A DNA stretch of 64,000 nt from Acidobacteriota bacterium (GTDB taxonomy: Bacteria > Acidobacteriota > Vicinamibacteria > Vicinamibacterales > UBA2999). A model generated the notes under the pieces. The model made no database searches and was not told the DNA's origin. It saw only the letters and a list, made by a program, of their open reading frames with translations. Location: NCBI GenBank assembly GCA_963169195.1, contig CAUJDN010000018.1, forward strand, positions 22,941 to 86,940, in the 5' to 3' direction. Each line of letters starts with the position of its first letter. The first letter of the stretch is position 1. The translations under genes were made by a program, and so were the position numbers. This document shows positions 51,789 to 60,571 of the stretch, one piece after another.

Positions 51789-52327
51789 ATCTCCTCTCCA
51801 GTGTGCGCGTCGCTTCACGGGCGAGCGTCGCCCCATCTCGCTTATCGGCGTTTATCATCGTGGCGGTGACAGCCGACTCGCCCGGTCGGGGCGTCATGCA
51901 GTGTGTGGGGGACGATACGAGCGTCAGGGTTGTCTGCCCGGCCACGTCTCATCACCTCGAGCGTCGCCTCGTCGCCGTTGCTTCGGTGCAGACCCAGACT
52001 CGGATTCCGCCCGGCGCCCGCCCGACGCCTACGCCCCGGGCCCGTCCGCCCGTCGCCGGGACGCGGACCGCGGCCAGACCGCCCAGGCGAGCGCGCCGGC
52101 GCGAAACACCATCGCGTCGTCTGCGATCGCGGCGCCGGTCGTCGGCCCTCCAGCCACGCTGTTGCGGGATGTGGGCATGGTGGCCGCCTACAGCGCCGCC
52201 AGCGCCGACCACTCGCGCATCGCGGTCCAGGTGGACCCCGACGCCCATCGGGACAAGGGTGAGATCCAGCTGGTCTTCGGCTGGCTGCGCACCCTCGCCG
52301 GCAATCGATAGGCGGCTGCCCCCCTGC
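51789..52327. other. Intergenic stretch without a convincing gene
   Basis: This 539-bp stretch lies between two minus-strand genes. On the plus strand a frame ending at 52311 gives PPATLLRDVGMVAAYSAASA and EIQLVFGWLRTLAGNR, which looks protein-like and could be the 3' remnant of a decayed gene or a small protein; no start or ribosome-binding site supports it. No repeats or hairpins of note were seen. Confidence 0.4.
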
Positions 52328-52855
52328 CTACTTCGGCACGACGGGCAGCGCCGGCATCCCCATCAGCTCCTTCTCGATCGCGGGCCCGTTCTCGCGCAGC
52401 CATCGGCTCATCGCGTCGCCCGCCTTCGTCCCGTAGATGCGGTGCGAATAGACGATCGAGACGCCGCGCCCTCCCTCCAGCCGCAGGCGGGCAAAGGCCG
52501 CCTCGATGAACGCCTTCCGCGGAAACAGGACCACGATGAGGTGCTCCGCCTCGGCGTGCGCCGTCCTCGGGACCGAATCGGTTCGCACCACCACGGCCTG
52601 GTTCGCCCGGTACGCACCCAGTACCTGGTTGGCCACCTCCGCCAGCCCCTCCCCGTCGGTCGCCTTCCGGTAGACGTTCACCGTCACCATGTCGATCCAC
52701 CGCTCGAGATCCGCCCCGCCCGCCGGCGTGTATTCGTGCAGGTCGTCCTTGCTGTAGCGATGCTCGTACACCAGATCGCGAAACGCGATCGGGGCCTGCT
52801 CCCCGGCCGGAAGCCCCGCCACCGCCGCCAGAACCAGTACCGGAACCATCGTCAT
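52328..52855 (-). CDS. Exported protein of unknown function
   Basis: I do not recognise this 175-residue protein. It starts with a signal peptide (TMVPVLVLAAVAGLPAGEQA) behind AGGAG. The mature part includes FRDLVYEHRYSKDDLHEYTP, WIDMVTVNVYRKATDGEGLA and GVSIVYSHRIYGTKAGDAMS, with no catalytic motif that I can name. An in-frame ATG at 52924 adds 23 Arg-rich residues; TATACT lies 8 nt before it, so a leaderless start there is an alternative. The gene is divergent from the TPR gene. Confidence 0.7.
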   Translation of the reverse strand: MTMVPVLVLAAVAGLPAGEQAPIAFRDLVYEHRYSKDDLHEYTPAGGADLERWIDMVTVNVYRKATDGEGLAEVANQVLGAYRANQAVVVRTDSVPRTAHAEAEHLIVVLFPRKAFIEAAFARLRLEGGRGVSIVYSHRIYGTKAGDAMSRWLRENGPAIEKELMGMPALPVVPK

Positions 52856-52974
52856 CCTGCGTCTCCTCGGGGTCACGAGCGGATCGGCGTGCGCGCCCCG
52901 TCGATGGCGTCGCGGCACCCTCATGACGGGCGAGTATACGCCGCGCTCGCCCGCTGGGCGCCACGGTCCCCCGC

Positions 52975-53002
52975 TTGACGATGACCGCCCCTGCGGTACA
53001 GT
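52975..53002 (+). promoter_or_regulatory. sigma70-type promoter of the TPR gene
   Basis: TTGACG (5 of 6) and TACAGT (4 of 6) are separated by 16 bp. The predicted leader of about 68 nt ends in an AGGAGGAGAA Shine-Dalgarno before the ATG at 53077. A divergent TATACT (52933-52938, minus strand) probably serves the opposite gene. Confidence 0.5.
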
Positions 53003-53076
53003 GACGGTCTGCTCGAAGCGGCACGCGCACCGGCCCGCGCCGCCGCCGGGCCGGGGCGTCAGGAGGAGAATCGGCC

Positions 53077-53937
53077 ATGACCGTGCGATATCGGTGCGCT
53101 GCAGTGGTGGCGTGTGGGGTGTGGGCGTCGCTCGCCCCCGCGATTCAGGGACGTGACGGGCAGGCGGTCCCGCAGTACACGGCCCCATCCGGGCGGAGCT
53201 ACGCGGCGCTTCCCGATACCGCCGGGGTCGTCGCGAAGGCACGTGCCCGCGCCGAGGCCGAACCCGACAGCGTCGAGGCGCAACTGGCTCTGGGCGATGC
53301 CTGGGCGGCCATCTGGAACCACCTCGAGGCTCTCGCGGTGTACGACCGCATCCTGGCGCGCGATCCCCGACACGCTTTGGCCCTGCAGCAGCGCGGGCAC
53401 CGGCAGCTCTCCATCCGGCGATTCGCCCGGGCGCGCTCCGATCTCGAGCGCGCCGTCGCGCTGGACCCCTCGCTCACCGACGCCTACTACTACCTGGGCC
53501 TCCTCGAATACCTGGACGGCCGCTATCTGCGCGCCGCCGAACACTACGCCCGCAACCTGGCCCGCAAGGGCGACGATGTCGTCAAGGGTCTCGCCGCCAT
53601 CGACTGGCTCTATCTCGCCTATCGCCGTGGAGGCGAGCACGAGAAGGCCCGGGCGCTGGCCGCCCGCGTCACACCCGATCTGCAGGTCGAGGGCAACTCG
53701 CGCCTGTACTTCAACCGCCTGCTCTTCTACCAGGGTCGCATCGCCGAATCCGCGCTGCCGAGCCAGGGGCTCTCGGACATCGAGGTGACGACGCTGGCGT
53801 ACGGCGTCGGCGCCTTCCGCCTGATCGAAGGTGACACGGCGGCGGCGCGCCGGCACTTCGAACGCGCGGTCTCGACCGGCGCGTGGCCGGCGCTGGCGTT
53901 CATTGCCGCCGAGCACGAGTTGTCGAGCGGCCGATAG
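53077..53937 (+). CDS. Exported tetratricopeptide-repeat protein
   Basis: This 286-residue protein has a signal-like N-terminus (RCAAVVACGVWASLAPAIQG) and at least three TPR units from about residue 60: VEAQLALGDAWAAIWNHLEA, ALALQQRGHRQLSIRRFARA and TDAYYYLGLLEYLDGRYLRA. Further helical pairs follow to the C-terminus (FRLIEGDTAAARRHFERAVS). TPR arrays mediate protein contacts; no partner is visible here. A strong AGGAGGAGAA precedes the ATG. Confidence 0.8.
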   Translation: MTVRYRCAAVVACGVWASLAPAIQGRDGQAVPQYTAPSGRSYAALPDTAGVVAKARARAEAEPDSVEAQLALGDAWAAIWNHLEALAVYDRILARDPRHALALQQRGHRQLSIRRFARARSDLERAVALDPSLTDAYYYLGLLEYLDGRYLRAAEHYARNLARKGDDVVKGLAAIDWLYLAYRRGGEHEKARALAARVTPDLQVEGNSRLYFNRLLFYQGRIAESALPSQGLSDIEVTTLAYGVGAFRLIEGDTAAARRHFERAVSTGAWPALAFIAAEHELSSGR

Positions 53938-53982
53938 CCGCCCCCGCAGGTCCGAGAGCGACGACACGTCCGCCGGACTGGC

Positions 53983-55254
53983 CTACGGCTGCTCGAGGCC
54001 GTCGAGCCAGAGCAGGATGGGCCGGCGGCTGATGGTGTCGAAGGAGCCTTCCTCCGGCGGGCGCGTCCAGGGCCGGACGTCGCCGCCCCACGTCATGATG
54101 CGGCCGCTGGCCAGCACGGCGAACGACGTCTCGCCATCGGCCGCCATCGACTGCACCCCGGCGAGCCGCGGCACCGGCGCCGGTGCCCACGCCACGGCAT
54201 CGCCCCTCCCGAGCGCACCGAAGTCGGGCTGGCCCCACGAGACGATCGTGCCGCCCTCGGTCAGCGCCAGCACGTGGAAGCTTCCGGCCACGATGGTCCG
54301 CACACCGCGGACGCCGGGCACGAGCGCGGGCGTCGGGTCGGCCTGATTGTCGGAGGCCGGCGTCCTCCCGAGCGCGCCGTGGAACCGGTTGCCCCACGTC
54401 ATCACGGTGCCGTCGGCGAGCAGGGCCGCCGAAAAATGGTTACCCGCGGCCACCGCCACGGCGTCGCGCACACCAGGGACGGTGACCGGCGCTGGACGGG
54501 TGATCGTCGTGCCGTCCCCGACTTCGCCCCAGCGGTTCTCGCCCCAGGCGCGGACCGTGCCGTCGGTCATGAGCGCCAGCGAGTGCGTGTAGCCGGCGTC
54601 GACGGCGGCGACACCGGAGAGCCCCGGGATCGCGATCGGATACGGCGTGTAGGGCATCGCCCTCGGCGACCGCGTGCGGAACCGGATGAGGGGCATCGCG
54701 CCGAGCCCGAGCTGGCCCTTGTCGCCGGTGCCCCAGGCATAGACGCGGCCGTCGCGCGTCAGGGCGAGCGCATGGTTGTTCTGCGTCGAGACGGCCGCGG
54801 CCTCGAACCCCACGGCGAGCGGCGTCGGCACGCGCGCGTCGGGCCCCCACGAGGCGCGCTCGTCGAAGAACGCCGGCGGGGTCGTGCCGAGCCGGCCGTT
54901 CCCACCGTTGAGTCCCCAGGCGAGCAGCGTGCCGTCGGCCCGCACGACGAACGAGCACGACTGGCCGGCCGCCATCGCGACGACATCATCGAGGCCGGGC
55001 ACGCGCGCGAGGGTGAAGGGCGGCAGCGCGCTGCCGCCGCCGAGGCCGAGCACCGCATCAGCCATGTCCCCGACACGAGCGACGTGCCACAGGTGGATGG
55101 CGCCGCCCGACAGGAGCAGGCCGTGTGACCCGCTGCGCGAGACACGCTGCTGCGCGCCGGCGCGCGTCTGCGCGCCGGCCGGCCGGCCGTCTCGCACGGC
55201 CAGCGGCACCGACGCGATGAGGCCCAGGGCCTGCCGGCGGCCGATTCGCGTCAC
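53983..55254 (-). CDS. Tat-exported RCC1-repeat protein
   Basis: This 423-residue protein begins with a Tat-like signal (TRIGRRQALGLIASVPLAV). The rest consists of about six RCC1/BLIP-II-type blades, each with a His/Ser-x-Ala-Leu and DGxVxAWGxNxxGQLG pattern: ADGTLLAWGLNGGNGRLG, RDGRVYAWGTGDKGQLGLG, TDGTVRAWGENRWGEVGDG, ADGTVMTWGNRFHGALG and GGTIVSWGQPDFGALGRG. It probably folds as a seven-bladed propeller and binds a ligand or protein outside the cell. The GTG start overlaps the upstream gene's stop (GTGA), so the two are co-translated and may function together. Confidence 0.85.
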   Translation of the reverse strand: MTRIGRRQALGLIASVPLAVRDGRPAGAQTRAGAQQRVSRSGSHGLLLSGGAIHLWHVARVGDMADAVLGLGGGSALPPFTLARVPGLDDVVAMAAGQSCSFVVRADGTLLAWGLNGGNGRLGTTPPAFFDERASWGPDARVPTPLAVGFEAAAVSTQNNHALALTRDGRVYAWGTGDKGQLGLGAMPLIRFRTRSPRAMPYTPYPIAIPGLSGVAAVDAGYTHSLALMTDGTVRAWGENRWGEVGDGTTITRPAPVTVPGVRDAVAVAAGNHFSAALLADGTVMTWGNRFHGALGRTPASDNQADPTPALVPGVRGVRTIVAGSFHVLALTEGGTIVSWGQPDFGALGRGDAVAWAPAPVPRLAGVQSMAADGETSFAVLASGRIMTWGGDVRPWTRPPEEGSFDTISRRPILLWLDGLEQP

Positions 55255-56096
55255 GGCGCGATCTCCTTCAGCCAGGCGTCCGCCGCGGCGCGCGCGGCCG
55301 TGGTGGCCTCGGGCCCGGCGAGGACCGCGAGCTGCCAGGTGGACGACCTGGCGCGGTGCGCGGCCTCGACGAACTCCATGCCGTCGGGGCCATCCGTGAG
55401 CCGGATGATGGGCGCGCTGAAGTCGGCGTCGGCCGTGTCGTCGAGGAAGCGGCGGAGCCGGCGCGCGACGATGAGGTTCGGGTCGGCGGGGAACTCCTCC
55501 TCGAACCTGCGCCCCGAGGACGCGTTGCTCTCGTCCCGGCCGCGCGCTTCGAGTTCGAGCATCGACCGAAGGCTTCCCACCCACGCGGGATCGCGCATCC
55601 GCGCCTCCTGCTCCGAGACCTGCTCGAGCAGGCGGTCTCGATCCGCCGGCGGCAGCGACGCGGCGATCTGCTTCGCCTGCCCGATGCCCTCGCGCATCCT
55701 GGCGAGCTCGCCCGCGAGCCGCTCGTCCACCGATGGCTGCGCCCGTGTGTCCACCGGATTGGCCTCGCGCCGGAACGTGGCGTAGGCCGTCTTGAAGGCC
55801 GGGGAGTTGACGTGCGCCCGGGCCCAGGCGAAGAGGGCCGTGGCCGCCGGCCCGCGCGCGGAGGCGGGCAGCTTGTAGAAGGCGCGGTGTCCGGTCACGG
55901 CGATCGCGGAGCGGCGGCCCGCGCCGTCCGACGCCGACCTCAGTTCGTCGAAGAGGAACGTGCGCGCCCGCGCGTCGGTGAGGCCGAGCTGCGCGAGCGT
56001 GCCCTGCGCCATCAGCGGCGCCATCCGCGGCACGGCGGCCGGGATCGCCAGCGTCAGGCCGGCGAGCAGCACCCCGAACAGGAGACGCGACGACAT
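55251..56096 (-). CDS. Exported protein of unknown function coupled to the RCC1 gene
   Basis: This 281-residue protein has a signal peptide (SSRLLFGVLLAGLTLAIPAA) after an ATG at 56096, chosen because GAAGGA lies 8 nt upstream; ATGs at 56105 and 56117 are alternatives. The mature part is largely helical (LAGELARMREGIGQAKQIAA, DRDRLLEQVSEQEARMRDPA). No family is recognised. Its stop overlaps the start of the RCC1-repeat gene, and it follows an exported SDR gene by 24 bp, so the three form a minus-strand operon of exported proteins. Confidence 0.7.
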   Translation of the reverse strand: MSSRLLFGVLLAGLTLAIPAAVPRMAPLMAQGTLAQLGLTDARARTFLFDELRSASDGAGRRSAIAVTGHRAFYKLPASARGPAATALFAWARAHVNSPAFKTAYATFRREANPVDTRAQPSVDERLAGELARMREGIGQAKQIAASLPPADRDRLLEQVSEQEARMRDPAWVGSLRSMLELEARGRDESNASSGRRFEEEFPADPNLIVARRLRRFLDDTADADFSAPIIRLTDGPDGMEFVEAAHRARSSTWQLAVLAGPEATTAARAAADAWLKEIAP

Positions 56097-56120
56097 GGAC
56101 GGCATCCTTCGCGCCACCGC

Positions 56121-57059
56121 CTACCGCAGGCCGGTGAGCGCGTCGCTGAGCGCCTTCAACGCGGCCCGGGCCTTCGGGTCGTGGGCCTGCTCGGCGGCGC
56201 GCCCCGGCCGGGCGCCGGCGAAGAACCCGCCGGTCTCGACGTCGGGCGACACGATCAGGCGCATCACCGCGTCGGCCCCTTCCTCGATGGTCGCGCGCGG
56301 CTCGACGCCGAGCCGGGCGACCATGCCGGTCGGCATGTAGGTGGCCGGGTGCAGGGCGGTGACCGTGACGCGACGGTCCCGGAGCTCGGCGGCCAGGTCG
56401 ATGGTGAACATCACCTGGGCCAGCTTGCTCTGCGCGTAGGCGCGCCCTCCGCTGAACCCGCGCGCCAGCATCACGTCGTCGAAGTCGATGGGCGCCTGGG
56501 CCAGCGACGACACGTTCACGATGCGTGACGGCGCGCTGGCGACGAGACGAGGGAGCAGCAGGCGCGTGAGCAGGTAATGGGCGAGGTAGTTCACCTGGAA
56601 GCGATACTCGTGGCCGTCCTGGCTCAGGAGGCGCTCGTCCGGCGCCGATCCGAAGCCCGCGTTGTTGACGAGCACGTCTAGGCGGTCGTAGTCGCCCAGG
56701 ATGGCCTGGCCGAGCGCGCGGACCTGGTCGAAGGACGCGAAATCGGCCGCGTAGAGGCGGGCGCTCCCCTTGCCCTCCCGTTCGATCCCGGCGACGACCT
56801 CGAGTCCGCGCACGCGATCGCGGCCGTGGACGATCACGTGCATGCCCCGCGCCGCCAGGCGCCTGGCCACCTCGCGGCCGAGGCCGCTGGTGGCCCCGGT
56901 CACCAGCGCAACCGGCTGGCCGGGTCGAGGCCGCGCGGGAGCCTGGCCCGCCGCCACCGGGACCAGCGCGCACGACGAGAGGAGCAGCGCCGTCAGCAGG
57001 GACGTGCGCAGGCGGGGTTGCCGCGTCCGGCGCGCGACGGCACGGGAGATCGTCGACAT
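56121..57059 (-). CDS. Short-chain dehydrogenase with export signal
   Basis: This 312-residue NAD(P)-dependent oxidoreductase resembles retinol dehydrogenase/protochlorophyllide-reductase-type SDRs. It has the cofactor motif ALVTGATSGLG, the NNAG motif (VLVNNAGFGS), the catalytic Ser in VNVSSLAQ and YxxxK in AYAQSKLAQ. Unusually, it begins with an Arg-rich leader and hydrophobic stretch ending near a Cys (LLTALLLSSCALVPVAAGQ), so it may be exported or lipid-anchored. NAD(P) is scarce outside the cytoplasm, so the leader may instead be a membrane anchor. First gene of an apparent operon with the two downstream exported proteins. Confidence 0.82.
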   Translation of the reverse strand: MSTISRAVARRTRQPRLRTSLLTALLLSSCALVPVAAGQAPARPRPGQPVALVTGATSGLGREVARRLAARGMHVIVHGRDRVRGLEVVAGIEREGKGSARLYAADFASFDQVRALGQAILGDYDRLDVLVNNAGFGSAPDERLLSQDGHEYRFQVNYLAHYLLTRLLLPRLVASAPSRIVNVSSLAQAPIDFDDVMLARGFSGGRAYAQSKLAQVMFTIDLAAELRDRRVTVTALHPATYMPTGMVARLGVEPRATIEEGADAVMRLIVSPDVETGGFFAGARPGRAAEQAHDPKARAALKALSDALTGLR

Positions 57060-57087
57060 GGGTTCCACCTGGCCGCTGCGCTCCTGC

Positions 57088-58530
57088 CTACTTCGGCTCG
57101 CGTCCGAACAGGCGCCCGACACCGCGGCCGAAGCTCTTCAGGCCGCGGCTCACGGCGTTGCCGGTCTGCTCGCCAATCTGCAGCCGGACCTGCTGCGACA
57201 CGGCCGCCAACGTGCGGCTCAGCTCCTCCTCGGCCGCCTGTCCGGACAGCCCTTCCGCAAAGCGCCGCTCGTCGAAGGCCGCCGCTGCCGCGACGATCGG
57301 CGGGGCATCGGCGAGCGCCCGTGCGTGCATGCGCGTATACACGGCGTCGTAGGGCCGGAACTTCGGATCCGACCAGTCGCCGGTGCACGGCGTGTCGACG
57401 GGCCTGGTCAGATCGATGCGCTCCACCTGCGGCCCGAACTCGGGCGGCGGCGGCACGCGGAATGGCGCCCGCGGGTTCGGCCGGTACTGCACGTTCTGGA
57501 AGCGGACGTTGATCGCGCACTCGCGCAGCGTCTCGTTCCTGACCGCCACCCTGACGCGTCCGGTGATCGAGCCGGCCGACGGCACGATGGCCGCGTCGGG
57601 GAGGAGCACGCCGAGCGTGGCCGCGCCGACGTTGTTCATCGCGATGTCGATCGCGAAGCTCGGCGCCCACAGGTTGAAGCGGCCGGCGATCGACAGCCGC
57701 CCATCGGCGAGCCGCCCGTCCAGCGAGAAGTCCGACGGGTCCTCGCGGGGATCCTCGGGACCGACGAAATCGCGAACCGCGATCGTCGCTTCGTCGATGT
57801 GCAGGGTGGAGGTGAGCGTCTGTTCCATGCCGGCGCCGGGATCGGCGGGCAGGTGCTCGACGAAGGTGATCTTGAAATCGCGCAGCTCGACATCGGGGAT
57901 GAAATAGGCCCCGACGCCGGCATCCTCCGCCGCCCCCGGTCCGGAAGTTCGCACGACGACGTCCTGCCAGTTGCCGTGGCCCGAGATCAGCCGCTCGAGG
58001 TAGAGCTCGCCGCCCTCGACGCGGATGGCGCGCCCGACGGGGCGGGGAGCCAGGGGGTAGGTCCTGCTCCCGACCGCCCAGCGCCCGGCGTTCGCGATCC
58101 GGCGCCACAGCCGTCCGAAACCGTCGCCCAGGTTCTGTCGCAGGCTCGCATCGATCTCGACGGCCTCCGCCTTCAGCACGAACGGCTCGCCGTATCGGCC
58201 GCCGGTCTTCAGCATCACCCCGTGGGCCGTCGCCGAGAACTCGCTGAGCGAGAGGCTCCAGTCCTCGACCTCCAGGCGCAGCCCGGCGCCTTCGGCCAGC
58301 GTGGTGACCAGGGATGATGTCGCTTCGGGGAGGATCTCGAAGCGCAGCAGCGGCCCCACGACGGCGAGGGTCAGGACCAGCGCCTTGGCGAGGCCGTAGT
58401 GGCGCCACCACCGGACGAAGCGCTCCAGCAGGTGCGGGCTGAGACCGACGTCCTGCAGCGTCTCGAGCGCGCGCTCGAGCCGTGCAGGCGGCCGATCGGG
58501 TGCCGGCAGCTCGGGAGGGGCGTCGTGCAT
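57088..58530 (-). CDS. AsmA/DUF748-like inner-membrane-anchored protein
   Basis: This 480-residue protein has one membrane helix near residues 48-66 (AKALVLTLAVVGPLLRFEIL), then a long beta-rich periplasmic region. Repeating blocks such as GLRLEVEDWSLSLSEFSATA, IRVEGGELYLERLISG and FSLDGRLADGRLSIAGRFNL fit the AsmA/DUF748 group, whose members bridge the envelope and are linked to lipid transport. Length is shorter than typical AsmA proteins. The C-terminus has helical segments. The assignment rests on pattern only. The 205-bp gap upstream, before the RIC gene, shows no gene. Confidence 0.55.
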   Translation of the reverse strand: MHDAPPELPAPDRPPARLERALETLQDVGLSPHLLERFVRWWRHYGLAKALVLTLAVVGPLLRFEILPEATSSLVTTLAEGAGLRLEVEDWSLSLSEFSATAHGVMLKTGGRYGEPFVLKAEAVEIDASLRQNLGDGFGRLWRRIANAGRWAVGSRTYPLAPRPVGRAIRVEGGELYLERLISGHGNWQDVVVRTSGPGAAEDAGVGAYFIPDVELRDFKITFVEHLPADPGAGMEQTLTSTLHIDEATIAVRDFVGPEDPREDPSDFSLDGRLADGRLSIAGRFNLWAPSFAIDIAMNNVGAATLGVLLPDAAIVPSAGSITGRVRVAVRNETLRECAINVRFQNVQYRPNPRAPFRVPPPPEFGPQVERIDLTRPVDTPCTGDWSDPKFRPYDAVYTRMHARALADAPPIVAAAAAFDERRFAEGLSGQAAEEELSRTLAAVSQQVRLQIGEQTGNAVSRGLKSFGRGVGRLFGREPK

Positions 58531-58735
58531 GGCGGGTCGCCGATTTCTCAGCGGGCAGCCTCCAGGTCGCGTGTCGGCGTGGAGGCGGACGGTCCCCGGG
58601 GCGACGCGGCCTGCCCGTTGGGCCGCGAGGATGGAAGATTGAAAGGCGAAGGGCGAAAAGTCAAGGCCCCTGTGATGGCCGTCTCCACAGCCCCGGCGTC
58701 CAGGCCGTCACCCGCCCGATGCCGGACCGGTCGGC

Positions 58736-59440
58736 TTACCCGGCCGCCTCGTGCGCGAATGACGCCGCCCGCGGGAACAGCACGTTGTTCTCGAGGTGCA
58801 CGTGGACGTGCATCTCCCGCTCCAGCTCCGCCAGGCCGTAGTACAGGCCCCTGAAGGTCGGGCAGGCCCACTCGGGCGGCGTGTAGTCGGCGGTCAGTTC
58901 CCGCATCCGCGAGAGGCGCCGCGCGGCCTCGTCGTGCTCGGCCTCCATGACGGCGATCGGCTGGCCGATGCCCGGACCGGCCCCCGCGCCACCGGCGTCG
59001 AGCGCGGCGATCGCCGGGAACAGCACGCCGTCCTCCTTCGCCATGTGCTGCAGCAGATCCTCGGTCAGTTCGGTCAACACCGCCTGGAGGGGGTGCAGCG
59101 TCTGCGGCAGATGGTCGCCGTGCCGGCTCACCACCTTCGCCATCATCGCGCCGAGCCGGGGCAGTTCGGCGCGAAGCGGCTCGTGGAATCGCCGCTGGAT
59201 GTGCGCGACCAGTTCCGCCAGCGGCGCCTCCTGCCAGGTACGGCCGTCACCGGCCACCGAGGCGACGCCCTTCAGCTCGGTCACGACGAGGTCCACGTCG
59301 AGCCCGCGTTCCGCACACGCTTCCGCGAGCGGCCGTTTGCCGCCGCAGCAGAAGTCGATCCCATGTCCCTGGAAGATCCGGATGGTGGCCGGTGCCGCGG
59401 TGGCGATGTCGGAAACTCGTGACTGCCTGCTGATGTCCAT
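58736..59440 (-). CDS. RIC-type iron-sulfur cluster repair di-iron protein (YtfE/ScdA)
   Basis: This 234-residue protein repairs Fe-S clusters damaged by nitric oxide or oxidation. The N-terminal ScdA_N/DUF542 domain has FQGHGIDFCCGGKRPLAEAC with the CCGG motif. The hemerythrin-like domain carries the di-iron His/Glu set: RRFHEPLRAEL, SRHGDHLPQ, LQHMAKEDGVLFP, EAEHDEAARRL and HVHLENNVLFP. It is divergent from a Crp/Fnr-type regulator gene, with a 14-bp FNR-like palindrome between them, which suggests NO- or oxygen-responsive control. Confidence 0.93.
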   Translation of the reverse strand: MDISRQSRVSDIATAAPATIRIFQGHGIDFCCGGKRPLAEACAERGLDVDLVVTELKGVASVAGDGRTWQEAPLAELVAHIQRRFHEPLRAELPRLGAMMAKVVSRHGDHLPQTLHPLQAVLTELTEDLLQHMAKEDGVLFPAIAALDAGGAGAGPGIGQPIAVMEAEHDEAARRLSRMRELTADYTPPEWACPTFRGLYYGLAELEREMHVHVHLENNVLFPRAASFAHEAAG

Positions 59441-59547
59441 GTCTCGTGTCCTCCCGTTGACGCATCCATTCGCGGGCCGGCACGAGTGTCTCCGTCGCCC
59501 GGGCCTGCAGACCTCCGTCAGCGTATCGAGCGGCACGGGCGCCGTCG

Positions 59548-59561
59548 TTGCGCGAGCGCAA
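59548..59561. promoter_or_regulatory. FNR/DNR-type palindrome between RIC and Crp/Fnr genes
   Basis: TTGCGC-GA-GCGCAA is a perfect inverted repeat with the TTG-N8-CAA spacing of Crp/Fnr-family sites (FNR, DNR and NnrR boxes). Its centre is about 114 bp from the RIC start and close to the regulator's own start, fitting activation of the RIC gene and autoregulation. A TATACG -10-like hexamer follows at 59567-59572. Confidence 0.6.
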
Positions 59562-59581
59562 TGTTGTATACGATGGGGAGC

Positions 59582-60262
59582 ATGGACCCCGCGCGGTCGC
59601 GCATCTTCGATGGCCTGACCGAGCGGGAGCGGCGCCAGTGGCTCGAGGCGGCGCAGCCGCGTGACGCGCGCCGCCACGAGGTGGTCGCCAGCCAGGGCGA
59701 GCCGGCACGGGAGTTCGCGCTGGTCGAGTCGGGCCTGCTGAAGCTGCTGCAGCTCACCCCGGACGGCCGCGAGCTCATCGTTCGCTTCGTGCGGCCCGGC
59801 GAGCCGTTCGGCGGCGTGGTCGTGCTGGAGGCCGCCGCGTACCCCGTGACGGCGCTGGCCGTGGAGCCGACGCGCCTGCTGGCCTGGCCGGGCGACGTCC
59901 TGCGAGCGCTGCTCGACCGTTTCCCGCGGGTGCGCGCGAACATCACCCGCGAGATCGCGGCGCACATGACCGATGCGTTGACTCGCGTGCGCGAGCTCGC
60001 GACCGAACGTGTCAGCCAGCGCCTGGCCCACACGCTGCTGCGGCTGATGCGCCAGGCCGGCACGCCGGGACGGGACGGCGTGCTGATCGCTCACCCCCTC
60101 ACCCGCCAGGAGCTCGCGGACCTGACCGGCTCGACGCTCTACACCGTCAGCCGGACGCTGTCACAATGGCAGCAGCAGGGCATCCTCCAGTCGAGGCGGC
60201 GCCAGCTGCTCGTCCGGGCGCCGAAGCGTCTCGAGGCGCTCAGCCGCGCTTCTGAGGCGTAG
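59582..60262 (+). CDS. Crp/Fnr-family transcriptional regulator (DNR-like, no cysteines)
   Basis: This 226-residue regulator has an N-terminal cyclic-nucleotide-type beta-roll (about 20-120: VVASQGEPAREFALVESGLL, PGEPFGGVVVLEA), a dimer helix, and a C-terminal winged helix (LTRQELADLTGSTLYTVSRT). It has no cysteine, so it cannot carry the 4Fe-4S cluster of FNR; DNR-like haem-based NO sensing is an alternative. The start is uncertain: ATG 59561 overlaps the palindrome, 59573 follows no Shine-Dalgarno, and 59582 fits a near-leaderless transcript from TATACG and the usual MDP start. It is divergent from the RIC gene. Confidence 0.88.
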   Translation: MDPARSRIFDGLTERERRQWLEAAQPRDARRHEVVASQGEPAREFALVESGLLKLLQLTPDGRELIVRFVRPGEPFGGVVVLEAAAYPVTALAVEPTRLLAWPGDVLRALLDRFPRVRANITREIAAHMTDALTRVRELATERVSQRLAHTLLRLMRQAGTPGRDGVLIAHPLTRQELADLTGSTLYTVSRTLSQWQQQGILQSRRRQLLVRAPKRLEALSRASEA

Positions 60263-60446
60263 CGCGCTCCCAGTCGAGCCAGTCGTCGCCGAACAGCTCC
60301 TTCGGGTGGGGCGTGCGGATCGAGCCGTTGCCGCAGGCCAGGTCGTCGGCGGGGCAGTACCGGTCGCAGCCCCAGCACACGCGCTCGGGATGCGGCGGGT
60401 TGGTCACGACCGGCGCGTCGCTCGCGGGCCGTCGCTTCCGCGTCAC
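60240..60446 (-). CDS. DUF3079 small cysteine-rich protein
   Basis: This 68-residue protein matches the DUF3079 family, function unknown. The diagnostic part is PHPERVCWGCDRYCPADDLA, then CGNGSIRTPHPKELFGDDWL. Four cysteines (C-x2-C-x3-C-x7-C) could bind zinc or an Fe-S cluster. GTG 60446 is chosen because it follows a purine-rich GGGGGCCGGA and gives the usual family length; an ATG at 60503 would add 19 residues. The 3' end overlaps the Crp/Fnr gene by 23 bp in convergent orientation. Its place beside a RIC/regulator pair hints at a redox-stress role, which is inference. Confidence 0.85.
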   Translation of the reverse strand: MTRKRRPASDAPVVTNPPHPERVCWGCDRYCPADDLACGNGSIRTPHPKELFGDDWLDWERATPQKRG

Positions 60447-60571
60447 TCCGGCCCCCACCGCGACCAGGCCTGCGTGCCGGAAGCGGGCGCTTCGTCCATT
60501 CATGCAGTGTACTGCGGCACGGGGGATCGGGAATGGGGCAGCCGCCGGCGTGTGCTAGGGTCAGGGGGCCG

